Notes under the pieces: generated by a model | What the model was told of the DNA's origin: nothing | Seen by the model: only the letters and a program-made list of their open reading frames with translations | Databases searched by the model: none | Assembly: GCA_026014725.1 (NCBI GenBank) | Contig: JAOZHV010000044.1 | Span: forward strand, 92,272-156,271 | Reading direction: 5' to 3' | Origin: Candidatus Bathyarchaeota archaeon | Lineage (GTDB): Archaea; Thermoproteota; Bathyarchaeia; Bathyarchaeales; Bathycorpusculaceae | Length of the DNA: 64,000 nucleotides | Part shown: positions 8,069 through 16,009 of the stretch, in pieces | Position numbering within the stretch: the stretch's first letter is position 1 | How the letters are laid out: every line of letters begins with the position of its first letter | Position numbers and translations under genes: made by a program

Positions 8069-10201
8069 ATGGAAACCGCCAAAATCCGAATAGAAGGAAT
8101 GGAAGACCAGAAAGAAGCCCAAATAATAGAACGAAAACTAAATGCCTTGTCAGGAATAAGCGACCTTAATATCGACACTTCAACCCAACAAATCAACTTC
8201 ACATACGACACAACCATAATCAATCTCCAAGACATCATACGATCAATCTCAGAAACAGGCATGAAAGCCCAAATTATCCGTTCCAAAAGCAAATTCAGCG
8301 CTTGGTGGAAAGAAAAACAACAACTAGCTCTCATAGGATGCGGAATCACCTCCATTGCAACCTACCTCCTTGGATTAACAATAGTTCCACAAGAGTACAC
8401 TTTCATTGGATACATAATCGCAGTGCTAATCGGCATATACTACCCCGCAAGAAAAGCATTAATCGCCCTGATGAACCTAACAGCAACTATACACCTTCTG
8501 ATGCTGATCGGTTCCATCGGTGCCCTAGTACTGGGTATGTGGGCTGAAGCAGCCATTCTAATCTTTGTTTACTCATTAGGAGACGTTCTTGAATCATATG
8601 CCGTCGATAAAGCAAGAGGTGCCATCCGTTCACTCATGAATTTAGCGCCAAAACAAGCACTTGTCCGAAAGGATGGCAAAGAAAAACTGCTTCCTGTCGA
8701 AGAAATCAATCCCGGAGACATAGTCATTGTAAAACCCGGCGAAAGAATCCCCGTAGATGGAACAGTCCAGAACGGTTCCTCATTTGTAGATCAATCTACA
8801 GTAACAGGAGAATCCTTCCCAGTGTCGAAAAATGTCGGAGACATGGTTTTTGCTGGAACGATTAATCAGAACAGCTTCATCGAAGTACGCGTCGACAAAT
8901 CTGCCGACGAAACCATGTTATCAAAAATTATCTACTCAGTTGAAGAAGCTCAGGCAAAGAAAATCTCCTTCCAACGCTTCTCTGACAAATTCTCAAACAC
9001 TTATACACCAGCCATGTTTGTACTGGGCATTTTGGTCGCTGTAATTCCACCTTTATTTTTTGGGGCTGAATGGATGCCTTTTATCCTTAGAGGCTTGGTT
9101 GTGTTTGTCGTTTCTTGTTCGTGCGGATTAGCGCTGTCGGTACCAGTTGCTGTTGTAGCAGCAATGGCTAATGCCGCTAGAAGAGGGGTCGTGTTTAAGG
9201 GAGGCGCCTATTTTGAGGCAGCAAAAAAAGTCAAAGTAATCGCCTTTGACAAAACGGGCACACTAACCATCGGTAGGCCCGAAGTCACTGATGTTATCAG
9301 TATCGGCAGCCAATCTGATAGGGACCTGTTAAAGCTTGCCTCAGGCATCGAATGCAGATCAAGTCACCCACTGGCAAATGCGATTGTAAGAAAGGCCAAG
9401 GAAAATGGCATAGCAGTCGAAGCCAACTTAGAAGACTTTACGGATGTCGCTGGAAAAGGCGTTAAAGCCAAGGTCGAGGGAGCTCAATGTTTTGCTGGCA
9501 ACGCCCGCTTCGTGCAAGAAAACGAAATATCAATCCAGGAATACCAAGATAAAATCGCCCAACTTGAGAACCAAGGAAAAACCACAATACTCGTAGGCCA
9601 AGATGGCAAGCTATTAGGCATAATAGCGATTGCAGATGCTCTAAGACCTGGTGCCAAAGAAAGCCTAAATATCATGCGTGAGCAAGGAACCCGAACGGTA
9701 ATGCTAACAGGTGATAACGAAAGAGCCGCAAAAGCAATCGCCGCTCAAGCAGGCGTAGATGAATACTATGCCCAGCTACTTCCAGAAGACAAGGTTAGAG
9801 TCATCAAAGAACTAAAAGAAAAATACGGTTCAGTGGCAATGGTTGGTGACGGAGTAAACGATGCCCCTGCAATGGCTGTGTCTAATGTTGGCATAGCAAT
9901 GGGTGCAGCCGGAACAGACGTTGCCATTGAAGCAGGCGACATTGTGCTAATGTCTGATGACCTTTCAAAATTAAACTACGTTCGAGACCTAAGTTCAAAA
10001 ACTGTAAATAATATCAAAGAAAACATTGCTGTTTCACTGATAAACATCGCCTTTATGGTTGCCGCTGCTCTACTAGGCTACTTAGGTCTCGTTACGGGCT
10101 TATTGCTAAATGAAATCAGTGCTTTGCTAGTAATCGGAAATGCTTTAAGACTGCTCACTACCAAAAATAAGTTTGAGGAATCACGCAAGAAACAGCAGTA
10201 A
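8069..10201 (+). CDS. P1B-type heavy-metal transporting ATPase with CSC membrane motif
   Basis: A 710-residue P-type ATPase with an N-terminal HMA-like domain without cysteines (1-70), membrane helices, actuator loop with TGESFPV, phosphorylation motif DKTGTLT (Asp394), the P1B-specific SSHPLA, and GDGVNDAPA. The body resembles the Zn/Cd ZntA-CadA group (GDVLESYAVDKARGAI). The transmembrane metal motif is Cys350-Ser351-Cys352 in VVSCSCGLALSVP instead of CPC/SPC/TPC, and the last helix has Glu682 in NEISALL where ZntA has Asp. The substrate cannot be assigned. Divergent from the HMA gene, convergent with arsR, and preceded by palindromes. Confidence 0.92.
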   Translation: METAKIRIEGMEDQKEAQIIERKLNALSGISDLNIDTSTQQINFTYDTTIINLQDIIRSISETGMKAQIIRSKSKFSAWWKEKQQLALIGCGITSIATYLLGLTIVPQEYTFIGYIIAVLIGIYYPARKALIALMNLTATIHLLMLIGSIGALVLGMWAEAAILIFVYSLGDVLESYAVDKARGAIRSLMNLAPKQALVRKDGKEKLLPVEEINPGDIVIVKPGERIPVDGTVQNGSSFVDQSTVTGESFPVSKNVGDMVFAGTINQNSFIEVRVDKSADETMLSKIIYSVEEAQAKKISFQRFSDKFSNTYTPAMFVLGILVAVIPPLFFGAEWMPFILRGLVVFVVSCSCGLALSVPVAVVAAMANAARRGVVFKGGAYFEAAKKVKVIAFDKTGTLTIGRPEVTDVISIGSQSDRDLLKLASGIECRSSHPLANAIVRKAKENGIAVEANLEDFTDVAGKGVKAKVEGAQCFAGNARFVQENEISIQEYQDKIAQLENQGKTTILVGQDGKLLGIIAIADALRPGAKESLNIMREQGTRTVMLTGDNERAAKAIAAQAGVDEYYAQLLPEDKVRVIKELKEKYGSVAMVGDGVNDAPAMAVSNVGIAMGAAGTDVAIEAGDIVLMSDDLSKLNYVRDLSSKTVNNIKENIAVSLINIAFMVAAALLGYLGLVTGLLLNEISALLVIGNALRLLTTKNKFEESRKKQQ

Positions 10202-10205
10202 GGCT

Positions 10206-10544
10206 CTATATCGAGCTACCTTTTTCTGTTATCTTGTATATTTTCCAGTTCTTCTTTTTATAAGAGCTTATCAGACCTGCTTCTTCTAGAACCATAAGAT
10301 GATAAGAGAGCCTAGAATCAGAGATTTTCATTAGGACTTTTATGACGCATGGACATAAGTCACATTGACGGATGGCTTTTAGAATTGTTAGTCTTGTTTT
10401 GTCTGAAAGAATTCTGTACAGTTTGACCTCTTGGTTGATTTCCTCAGAATTGATAGCTTTTTTTATGCGGTCTAATCCGCCGATTTCGTCAATAGCTTCC
10501 TTGACTTCTTCGGGGTATTCAACATCTTTGTTTTTGTCTGCCAT
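10206..10544 (-). CDS. ArsR/SmtB-family metal-responsive repressor
   Basis: A 112-residue winged-helix repressor from the ATG at 10544; a TTG three codons earlier (10553) could also start it with a nearly leaderless message. The HTH reads LSDKTRLTILKAI, then SDSRLSYHLMVLEEAGLI and the wing KKKNWKIYKITEKG. Between helices lies QCDLCPCVIKV, a three-Cys cluster at the place where ArsR-type sensors have ELCVCDL, so it should bind a thiophilic metal. It ends 4 bp from the convergent ATPase gene. It is the best candidate reader of the TATTTCAA-N6-TTGAAATA palindromes. Confidence 0.9.
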   Translation of the reverse strand: MADKNKDVEYPEEVKEAIDEIGGLDRIKKAINSEEINQEVKLYRILSDKTRLTILKAIRQCDLCPCVIKVLMKISDSRLSYHLMVLEEAGLISSYKKKNWKIYKITEKGSSI

Positions 10545-10617
10545 AGTGCTCAATTGAAATATAGTTATCCGTAAATAAAAGTGTAGATTTAATTTTATTT
10601 AGGAAAAACGAATAATG

Positions 10618-10725
10618 GTTACAATAAATCTATGTAAGGTTTTAAAATTTCCCTGACTGTTTTGCTTATGTTAAGTGGGTGCTACGGGCAGGATTCGAAC
10701 CTGCGAACCCCTGCAGGAAAGGATT
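10618..10725 (-). repeat. Partial tRNA-Leu(CAA) 3' half plus flank (att-like direct repeat, copy 1)
   Basis: This segment aligns without gaps over 108 bp to 11223-11330, with about a dozen differences, nearly all in the flank. Positions 10680-10725 correspond to the tRNA 3' exon (end of anticodon stem, variable arm, T arm, acceptor 3' strand) and differ from the complete gene at one base. The match stops at the exon 2 / intron border of the complete tRNA. Together with the second copy it brackets the toxin-antitoxin genes, like attachment sites of an element inserted at a tRNA 3' end. It lacks a 5' half, so it is not a complete tRNA gene. Confidence 0.85.
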
Positions 10726-10731
10726 ACTGCT

Positions 10732-10992
10732 TTATTTATCGTAGACTTTTTTGCGGTGACCAACGGTTCTGATGATGACGGTTTGATCAGAAACTTGGTA
10801 GATAATTCTGTAATCGCCCACGCGAAAGGATTTAAGGTCGCTTAAACGCCCCACTAACTGTTTACCAGCATGTGGCTTGTTTTCTAAAATCTTGCGTTCT
10901 TTTAGTATTCGAATTTGCGTCTGCCTATCAAACTGCTTGAGATTCTTTACGAATTCCTTAGTGAAGATTAGTTCAAAGCTCTTTTTCATCAA
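10732..10992 (-). CDS. RelE/ParE-family toxin
   Basis: An 86-residue protein of the RelE/ParE fold, small ribosome-dependent mRNA nucleases or gyrase toxins. Signature parts are FVKNLKQFDRQTQIRILKER, then GRLSDLKSFRVGDYRIIYQV and RTVGHRKKVYD; the basic C-terminus fits RelE-like nucleases. The start overlaps the antitoxin stop by 20 bp, standard for coupled expression. The stop lies just 7 bp from the truncated tRNA copy. Nuclease activity is inferred from family. Confidence 0.88.
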   Translation of the reverse strand: MMKKSFELIFTKEFVKNLKQFDRQTQIRILKERKILENKPHAGKQLVGRLSDLKSFRVGDYRIIYQVSDQTVIIRTVGHRKKVYDK

Positions 10993-11203
10993 TGCTCAGC
11001 TCTTGGAGCATTTCTTTAAAGCTTAACACTTTGCCTTCTTTGAGGTCTTTGCGGCTTCTGTCAATGCTTTTCATCATTTTCTCGTCGCTCAGAACATCAA
11101 GTGTTTCCATAAGTTCTTCAACGACTGTGCGGAGCTTTGGCAGTTCCTCAGCTATAACTTTGAGGTTTTTCTTATCTTCGTCGGTGAAAACTGCTTCAAC
11201 CAT
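10973..11203 (-). CDS. Antitoxin partner of the RelE-type toxin
   Basis: A 76-residue acidic helical protein (EELPKLRTVVEELMETLDVL, then SRKDLKEGKVLSFKEMLQEL) ending in an acidic tail. The segment KDLKEGKVLSFKEML matches the C-terminal neutralising region common in RelB-like archaeal and bacterial antitoxins of RelE/ParE systems. It is upstream of and overlaps the toxin gene. No clear ribbon-helix-helix is visible, so autoregulatory DNA binding is uncertain. The pair is the only content of the interval between the two tRNA-derived repeats. Confidence 0.82.
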   Translation of the reverse strand: MVEAVFTDEDKKNLKVIAEELPKLRTVVEELMETLDVLSDEKMMKSIDRSRKDLKEGKVLSFKEMLQELSIDEKEL

Positions 11204-11222
11204 CCAATCACCATTCTTGATA

Positions 11223-11330
11223 GTTACAATAGACCTATGTACGGTATTAAAATTTCCCTAAATGCTTTGTCTATATTATGTTGGTGCTACGGGCAGGATT
11301 CGAACCTGCGAACCCCTGCGGGAAAGGATT
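11223..11330 (-). repeat. tRNA-Leu 3' half plus flank (att-like direct repeat, copy 2)
   Basis: The second copy of the 108-bp repeat. It includes the real 3' exon of tRNA-Leu(CAA), the CCA and about 60 bp downstream. Distance between equivalent positions in the two copies is 605 bp. The flank contains a shared TTAAAATTTCCCT block. See the copy at 10618-10725 and the corresponding finding. Confidence 0.85.
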
Positions 11331-11402
11331 TCCCATCAGGCGCCATTTGTCAAAGCGTCGATCTTGAGTCCTTCACCTTTGACCTGGCTTGGTTACCGTA
11401 GC
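11282..11402 (-). tRNA. tRNA-Leu(CAA) with canonical intron
   Basis: Read on the minus strand, the acceptor GCTACGG (from 11402) pairs with CCGTAGC, followed by discriminator A and an encoded CCA (to 11282). D stem ACC/GGT, T stem GCAGG-TTCGAAT-CCTGC and a long class II variable arm identify a Leu type. The anticodon stem AAGGA/TCCTT closes a loop CTCAAGA, anticodon CAA, only if about 33 nt after position 37 are removed, which is the standard archaeal intron site. A TA module and a second 3' half lie downstream. Confidence 0.93.
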
Positions 11403-11458
11403 ACACGCTTTAGGCTACAGACTTTTCGTTTTTCCTTCTTATTAATGATTTGCCGTGG

Positions 11459-13240
11459 CTAGAGGGTTTTTTCTAAATCCGCTACTAGGTGTTTTAGGAA
11501 TTTTATGCCGCTGTTCCAGAAGCTTGGTTCCTCAACGTTTAAGCCGACGATTTTTGCAATGCCCAACGGTGAGGTGCTGCTGCCTGCGCTGAGGGCTTGT
11601 TTTAGTTTGGGCACAAACGTTTTGCCTTCCTGTTGATAGTGTTCATACAGCGCGTAGACGAACATTTGGGCGTAGACGTAGGGGTAATTGTAGAAGCGGT
11701 AGTTCGCCATAAAGTAGTGGGGTTTCATGGTCCATTCGGCTTGCATTTCTGGGAGCCATGTGACGGCGTCTCCGTAGATGCGGTCGCGGGCGGTTGTCCA
11801 GTGGTTGCAGATTGTTTGGTAATCGAGGAACTCTTCGTTTTCGATTGCGTTGTAGAGTGATTGTTCGAACCATACGCGTGCGGTGACTTGAAATGTGGTT
11901 ATGCCTGCTTCGTCTAGGACATGGCAGAGGACAGCTCTTTTTTCCGCCTGCGTTTTTGCCTGTTCCAAGAGCAGGTCAGTTAGGAGGAGTTCGCCAAAGA
12001 TTGAGGCGGTTTCTGCCACGATGGAGGGGACGCTCATGTTTAGGAGTGTTTGGCTTCTTGACGCGTACCAGTCATGCGTGGCGTGTCCCAACTCGTGTGC
12101 CAGCGTGAAGGTGTCGTTTAGTGTGCCGTTGAAGCTTTGCAGGATGAAGGCGGATTTACCGTTGTAGTAGCATGCGCAGAATGCTCCGTTGCGTTTGCCA
12201 AAACACGGCGTTGCGTGGATGCGGCGTTTTTGGAAGATTTCCTGTGTTGCGTTTGCGTACTGTGTGTCAAAGCGACTGTAGGCTTCTGTGACTAATTCCT
12301 GTGCTTGTTGGAAGGTGAATTTGAGTTCTGGCGTGTTTGGCAGTGGGGCTACTATGTCGTGGTTGCCGAGCACGGGGAGGTTCATGAGTTTGGCTTTGAG
12401 TTTTAGGTAGTGCTGGTATGTGTTTGTGTTTTCTTGGATGGTTTTTAAGAGGTTGTTGATTATGTTTTGTTGGGTGTCGTTGCTGATTAGGCTGGCTTCC
12501 ATGGGCGATTGGTATTTTCTGCGTTTTGATACGGTTACCCAGTCGTTGCATATGCTTCGCAGGGCGCTTGAGAAGATTTCGCCGTCTTTGCCTAGTACTC
12601 CGTAGATGGCGCGGTTGGCGGATTCGCGTGTGGCACGGTCGGGGTGGGGCAAAAGTCCGTTTGCTTCTCCGTAGCTGAGCGTCTTTTTTTCGCCCAGAAC
12701 TGTGACTTCAAAGAGGCGTGTGTTTAGCCATTTGCTTTGCAGTTCTTCCCACGCGTTGACGCCGAACTGGTCTTTCTCAATGATAAGTTGCTCTTCGACT
12801 TCGCTGAGTTGATGTTCGACTCGGCGGTGCACGCGCTCTAACATGTGCTTGTAATTCGCCAAAACGGGCTCTTGGATGAGTTCAGGTTTAGCTTTTACCA
12901 GTTTGCCCAGTTCCAGCGAGAAGAAGGCTAGTTGTTTGCCGATTTTGGCTTCCAGCTTGTTTATCCTATCGTTTAGTGCCTGCGTTTCTGGCAGGGTCAT
13001 GTTTGCTGAGAAGCAGAGGCTAGAAAACAGTGTAATGTCCTTAAACTTTGCCTCAAAAGTTTCTACCTCTTGCAGGCACCGTAGCAAGCCTTCGGGTGTT
13101 AGCTGGGCAATTTTTTCACGGTACGCCTTCTCGAACGCGTCCGTCATGGCTGTGGCTTGTGCGATGGCTTGGTTGATTTTTGGGTCGGTTGCGCAGGAGA
13201 AAAGTTCGGTTAAGTCCCATGTAACTTGTTGCGTGGTCAA
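11459..13240 (-). CDS. pepF: M3-family oligoendopeptidase F
   Basis: A 593-residue zinc metallopeptidase of the M3B PepF group, which cleaves short peptides in the cytoplasm. The zinc site is His382-Glu383-Leu-Gly-His386 in LAHELGHATHDWYASR, with the third ligand expected in the helix around SIVAETASIFGELLL. The N-terminal helical domain begins with WDLTELF, typical of the family. The start is TTG at 13240 preceded by AGAGG. The minus-strand gene follows the tRNA promoter region and is a stand-alone transcription unit. Confidence 0.95.
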   Translation of the reverse strand: MTTQQVTWDLTELFSCATDPKINQAIAQATAMTDAFEKAYREKIAQLTPEGLLRCLQEVETFEAKFKDITLFSSLCFSANMTLPETQALNDRINKLEAKIGKQLAFFSLELGKLVKAKPELIQEPVLANYKHMLERVHRRVEHQLSEVEEQLIIEKDQFGVNAWEELQSKWLNTRLFEVTVLGEKKTLSYGEANGLLPHPDRATRESANRAIYGVLGKDGEIFSSALRSICNDWVTVSKRRKYQSPMEASLISNDTQQNIINNLLKTIQENTNTYQHYLKLKAKLMNLPVLGNHDIVAPLPNTPELKFTFQQAQELVTEAYSRFDTQYANATQEIFQKRRIHATPCFGKRNGAFCACYYNGKSAFILQSFNGTLNDTFTLAHELGHATHDWYASRSQTLLNMSVPSIVAETASIFGELLLTDLLLEQAKTQAEKRAVLCHVLDEAGITTFQVTARVWFEQSLYNAIENEEFLDYQTICNHWTTARDRIYGDAVTWLPEMQAEWTMKPHYFMANYRFYNYPYVYAQMFVYALYEHYQQEGKTFVPKLKQALSAGSSTSPLGIAKIVGLNVEEPSFWNSGIKFLKHLVADLEKTL

Positions 13241-13382
13241 GGTTTGTTGCCTCTTTTATGATAGGTTGCGGATGGGTTATTTTGAGTTTTGCCCGTTAGT
13301 TTTATGCTTTTTTGAGGGTTAGCGGGAAAAGGTTGCGTAGAGGCTAAGGTTTTAGCTCTTTTTTGGTGCATTACCGTATCTT

Positions 13383-13433
13383 CATATTTGAATGCTATTA
13401 GGATATCTATGCAGAAACCTATAGGGGGTAGGT
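13383..13433 (+). repeat. Dispersed G-run repeat, single P unit
   Basis: About 50 bp of the pattern CATATTTG...CTATTAG...CTATGCAGAAACCTATAGGGGGT. The core CCTATAGG is palindromic. The same unit occurs as tandem pairs at 22501-22614 and, inverted, at 36177-36288. This copy lies alone in the 280-bp gap between pepF and the methyltransferase gene, where I see no other gene. Confidence 0.75.
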
Positions 13434-13519
13434 TACCACGGTGCTTAATACAAATCAAGTTAACGCAGAAAACCGCAAAAAGGTTAAAACGCAAAGCCAG
13501 ATGATTACTGTAGGAGCGC

Positions 13520-14404
13520 ATGTTAACCCAGCACAAAATAATCTTAGGCAACAGCCAACACATGACTGAACTAGCCGACGGCAGTGTGCAGTTGATGGTG
13601 ACTTCGCCGCCTTACCCCATGATACAAATGTGGGACGAACTCTTCTGCAAAACTGACCCAAAAATTGCGGAGCTGTGGCAGAAGCTAAAGGCTGACGGCA
13701 ACGAAGCGGTTGTGCGGCAAATCTATGATGCTATGCATGAGAACTTGGCGACGGTTTGGAGAGAAACCCACCGAGTCCTATGCGACGGGGGCATAGCAGC
13801 CATAAACATCGGCGATGCCACACGCACAGTTAACGGCAAATTCCAGCTTTTTCCAAACCACGCGCGTATTATGGAAGAGTGTGATAAAATCGGCTTCACG
13901 ACCCTGCCCTATATTTTGTGGAAGAAACCCACGACCAAACCCACCTACAAGGGCAAAGGCGCATTCTTGGGCTCAGGGTTCTTGCCGCCAAACGCCTATG
14001 TCACACTCGACTGCGAATTCATCCTGCTCTTCAGGAAAGGGAAACTTCGTAAATTCCAACCCAAAGACGCACTCCGCTACGAGAGCGCCTTCACCAAGGC
14101 TCAGAGGAATGAGTGGTTTAGCCAAATCTGGGCGTTTAAAGGCATACGGCAAACCGCAAGCGAACTGGAACGCAGAACCGCCGCGTACCCCGAAGAAATC
14201 GCGGTGCGCCTAATCAAAATGTTTAGCATCAAAGGGGACACAGTTCTAGACCCGTTTCTTGGCTCAGGGACAACGACAAAGATTGCCATGCAAAACGAGC
14301 GCAACAGCATCGGCTATGAAACCGACACGCGGTTGCTTTCTGTGATTCAGAAAAAGATAAGCGCCAACAAAGAAAGCCCTGCTGTGCAGATAATAAAACG
14401 CTAA
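13520..14404 (+). CDS. Site-specific DNA methyltransferase (N4-cytosine / N6-adenine beta type), orphan
   Basis: A 294-residue amino-methyltransferase. Motif IV is near the start (VTSPPYPMI, about residue 30), with SPPY favouring N4-cytosine methylation, and motif I is near the end (DPFLGSGTTTKIAM, about 240-253), followed by GYETD. This order is the beta class. A target-recognition region lies between. ATG at 13520 follows GGAG. No restriction endonuclease or specificity gene is adjacent, so it is a solitary methylase; recognition sequence unknown. Confidence 0.9.
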   Translation: MLTQHKIILGNSQHMTELADGSVQLMVTSPPYPMIQMWDELFCKTDPKIAELWQKLKADGNEAVVRQIYDAMHENLATVWRETHRVLCDGGIAAINIGDATRTVNGKFQLFPNHARIMEECDKIGFTTLPYILWKKPTTKPTYKGKGAFLGSGFLPPNAYVTLDCEFILLFRKGKLRKFQPKDALRYESAFTKAQRNEWFSQIWAFKGIRQTASELERRTAAYPEEIAVRLIKMFSIKGDTVLDPFLGSGTTTKIAMQNERNSIGYETDTRLLSVIQKKISANKESPAVQIIKR

Positions 14405-14499
14405 GCAACTAAATTATTTACTTGTTAAAGCTTTAACCCTTGTTAATAGTAAAAATATATAAGTTTTTTAAATAATAAAACCATAGCTGGAATTGAACT

Positions 14500-15727
14500 A
14501 TGAGAAGTAAACATACCTTTTCATTTTTACTTATTTTTTTTACTAATAATCACAGTTCTTAGCACCATAAATGTTGCCAAGTCTCAAGGTGGAACAAATG
14601 TATCGGGGATAATTGCCGCAGATACGACTTGGACAGAAGTCAATAGCCCATACACCTTTACAGGAAATGTTTTAGTTAACAATGTAACATTAACAATTCA
14701 ACCTGGCGTAACAGTCAATTTTAACGGCTACTTTTTGAGAATAAACGGAACTTTAGATGCTAGAGGTTCATCAGATAAAAAAATTAATTTCGTCATAAGC
14801 GGTTCATCAGATAGTCAATCAGCAATTCAATTTGTGGCTGGCAGCACGCCATGGAATGAACAAACTCGATCAGGCTCAATAATGGAAAATGCAATAATTA
14901 CCTCGACATGGGGTCCAACTCCAGCAATTCAAATAAATAATGCAGAACCAAAAATTAATAACAACACCATCTTTGCAGGAAGCGCAACTGCCATTCAAGT
15001 CACATCGTTTGGTCTCCCATACGGGGTATCATCAACAACATCGCCTGTTATCTCCAATTGTACAATTCACACAAATGGTTACGGTATAGAACTTGACTTT
15101 TGTAACGCGACCATCTGCAATAACAATATAAATTGTGATTTTGGAATTGGCACAGGTGGTGGTTACGGTTCAATCTGCGGTAATGTTATTTATGGTTCAA
15201 TTATTGGGATTCATTCCTATGACACAAATATAACAATTCAAAATAACCTTTTGGTTAACAATACTACCGGTATCGAACTTGGTCATTATGATGCTTGGTG
15301 GGAGCATAATTCGAAGGCAGTTTTAGTAAACAATACGTTCTCAAATAATTCTCATGCCTTACAAATAAACGGACAATTAAATCCTATAATAACTTACAAT
15401 AATTTCCTAAACAATCAATATAACGTATTTTTGAAATTTGAGCCTCCATCGTCATACAGTAGTTCGGACATTAATGCTACCTACAACTGGTGGGGAACAA
15501 CAGACACACAAACAATTAACCAGACAATTTATGATTTCGACAACGATTTTACGTTAGGCACAGTTACCTTTGTTCCTTTTTTGACTTCGCCAAACCCTGA
15601 TGCCCCAATCATTCCAGAACTTTCGTCTTTCGTTCTTGTGCTTTCAATAATTGTTGTTTCAATCTTTGCTCTCGTATCTAAGAAGAGGCAAGCCTCCAAA
15701 TCGGTTAAGCCTCTCTCGCCCCTTTGA
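14500..15727 (+). CDS. Secreted parallel beta-helix protein with C-terminal anchor, frameshifted at T8
   Basis: From 14501 onward the frame ending at 15727 encodes a right-handed beta-helix (many short repeats such as NNTIFAGSATAIQV and NCTIHTNGYGIELDF) and ends with PELSSFVLVLSIIVV plus a basic tail, a membrane anchor. No good start exists in that frame, but ATG 14500 in the neighbouring frame gives MRSKHTFSFLLIF and runs into a stop at 14560. Removing one T from the T8 run at 14534-14541 joins them into a normal signal peptide. The product is probably a surface protein acting on glycans or adhesion, inferred. The break may be an assembly error, phase-variable slippage or decay. Confidence 0.72.
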
Positions 15728-16009
15728 GAATTTTAGCCATATACCTTTTATTTTGAGCAACCGCTTAAGTCATAGTGATGAAAAAGCAGCAACTTAGAGA
15801 CAAGACAATGGTTGATGTTAAAAAAACTAAACAATACACTTTTGATACGCTACCTGAACCAAAAACAAAACAGAGCTCAATCAAAAAATCCTGTTTTTCA
15901 TTCCCACCTTTATCTGACGATTGCTTGTTCGTATGCAGAAGGGCAGTTTGTTTATGAGGTATACACCTCGACTATGACATTATAGCTCGACGGCTAATAA
16001 TACATTTTT

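Noticed and set aside
10680-10725. Second complete tRNA gene
   Set aside because: Only the 3' half is present; no acceptor 5' strand, D arm or anticodon loop upstream.
12267-12551. Basic 94-codon minus-strand frame inside pepF
   Set aside because: Out-of-frame reading of the peptidase gene with biased His/Pro/Gln content.
13237-13563. 108-codon minus-strand frame spanning the pepF-methyltransferase gap
   Set aside because: It overlaps both real genes and runs through the repeat unit; no start signal.
15775-15957. 60-codon frame on the plus strand after the beta-helix gene
   Set aside because: Composition is not protein-like, no ribosome site or family; the 280-bp gap is better treated as noncoding.
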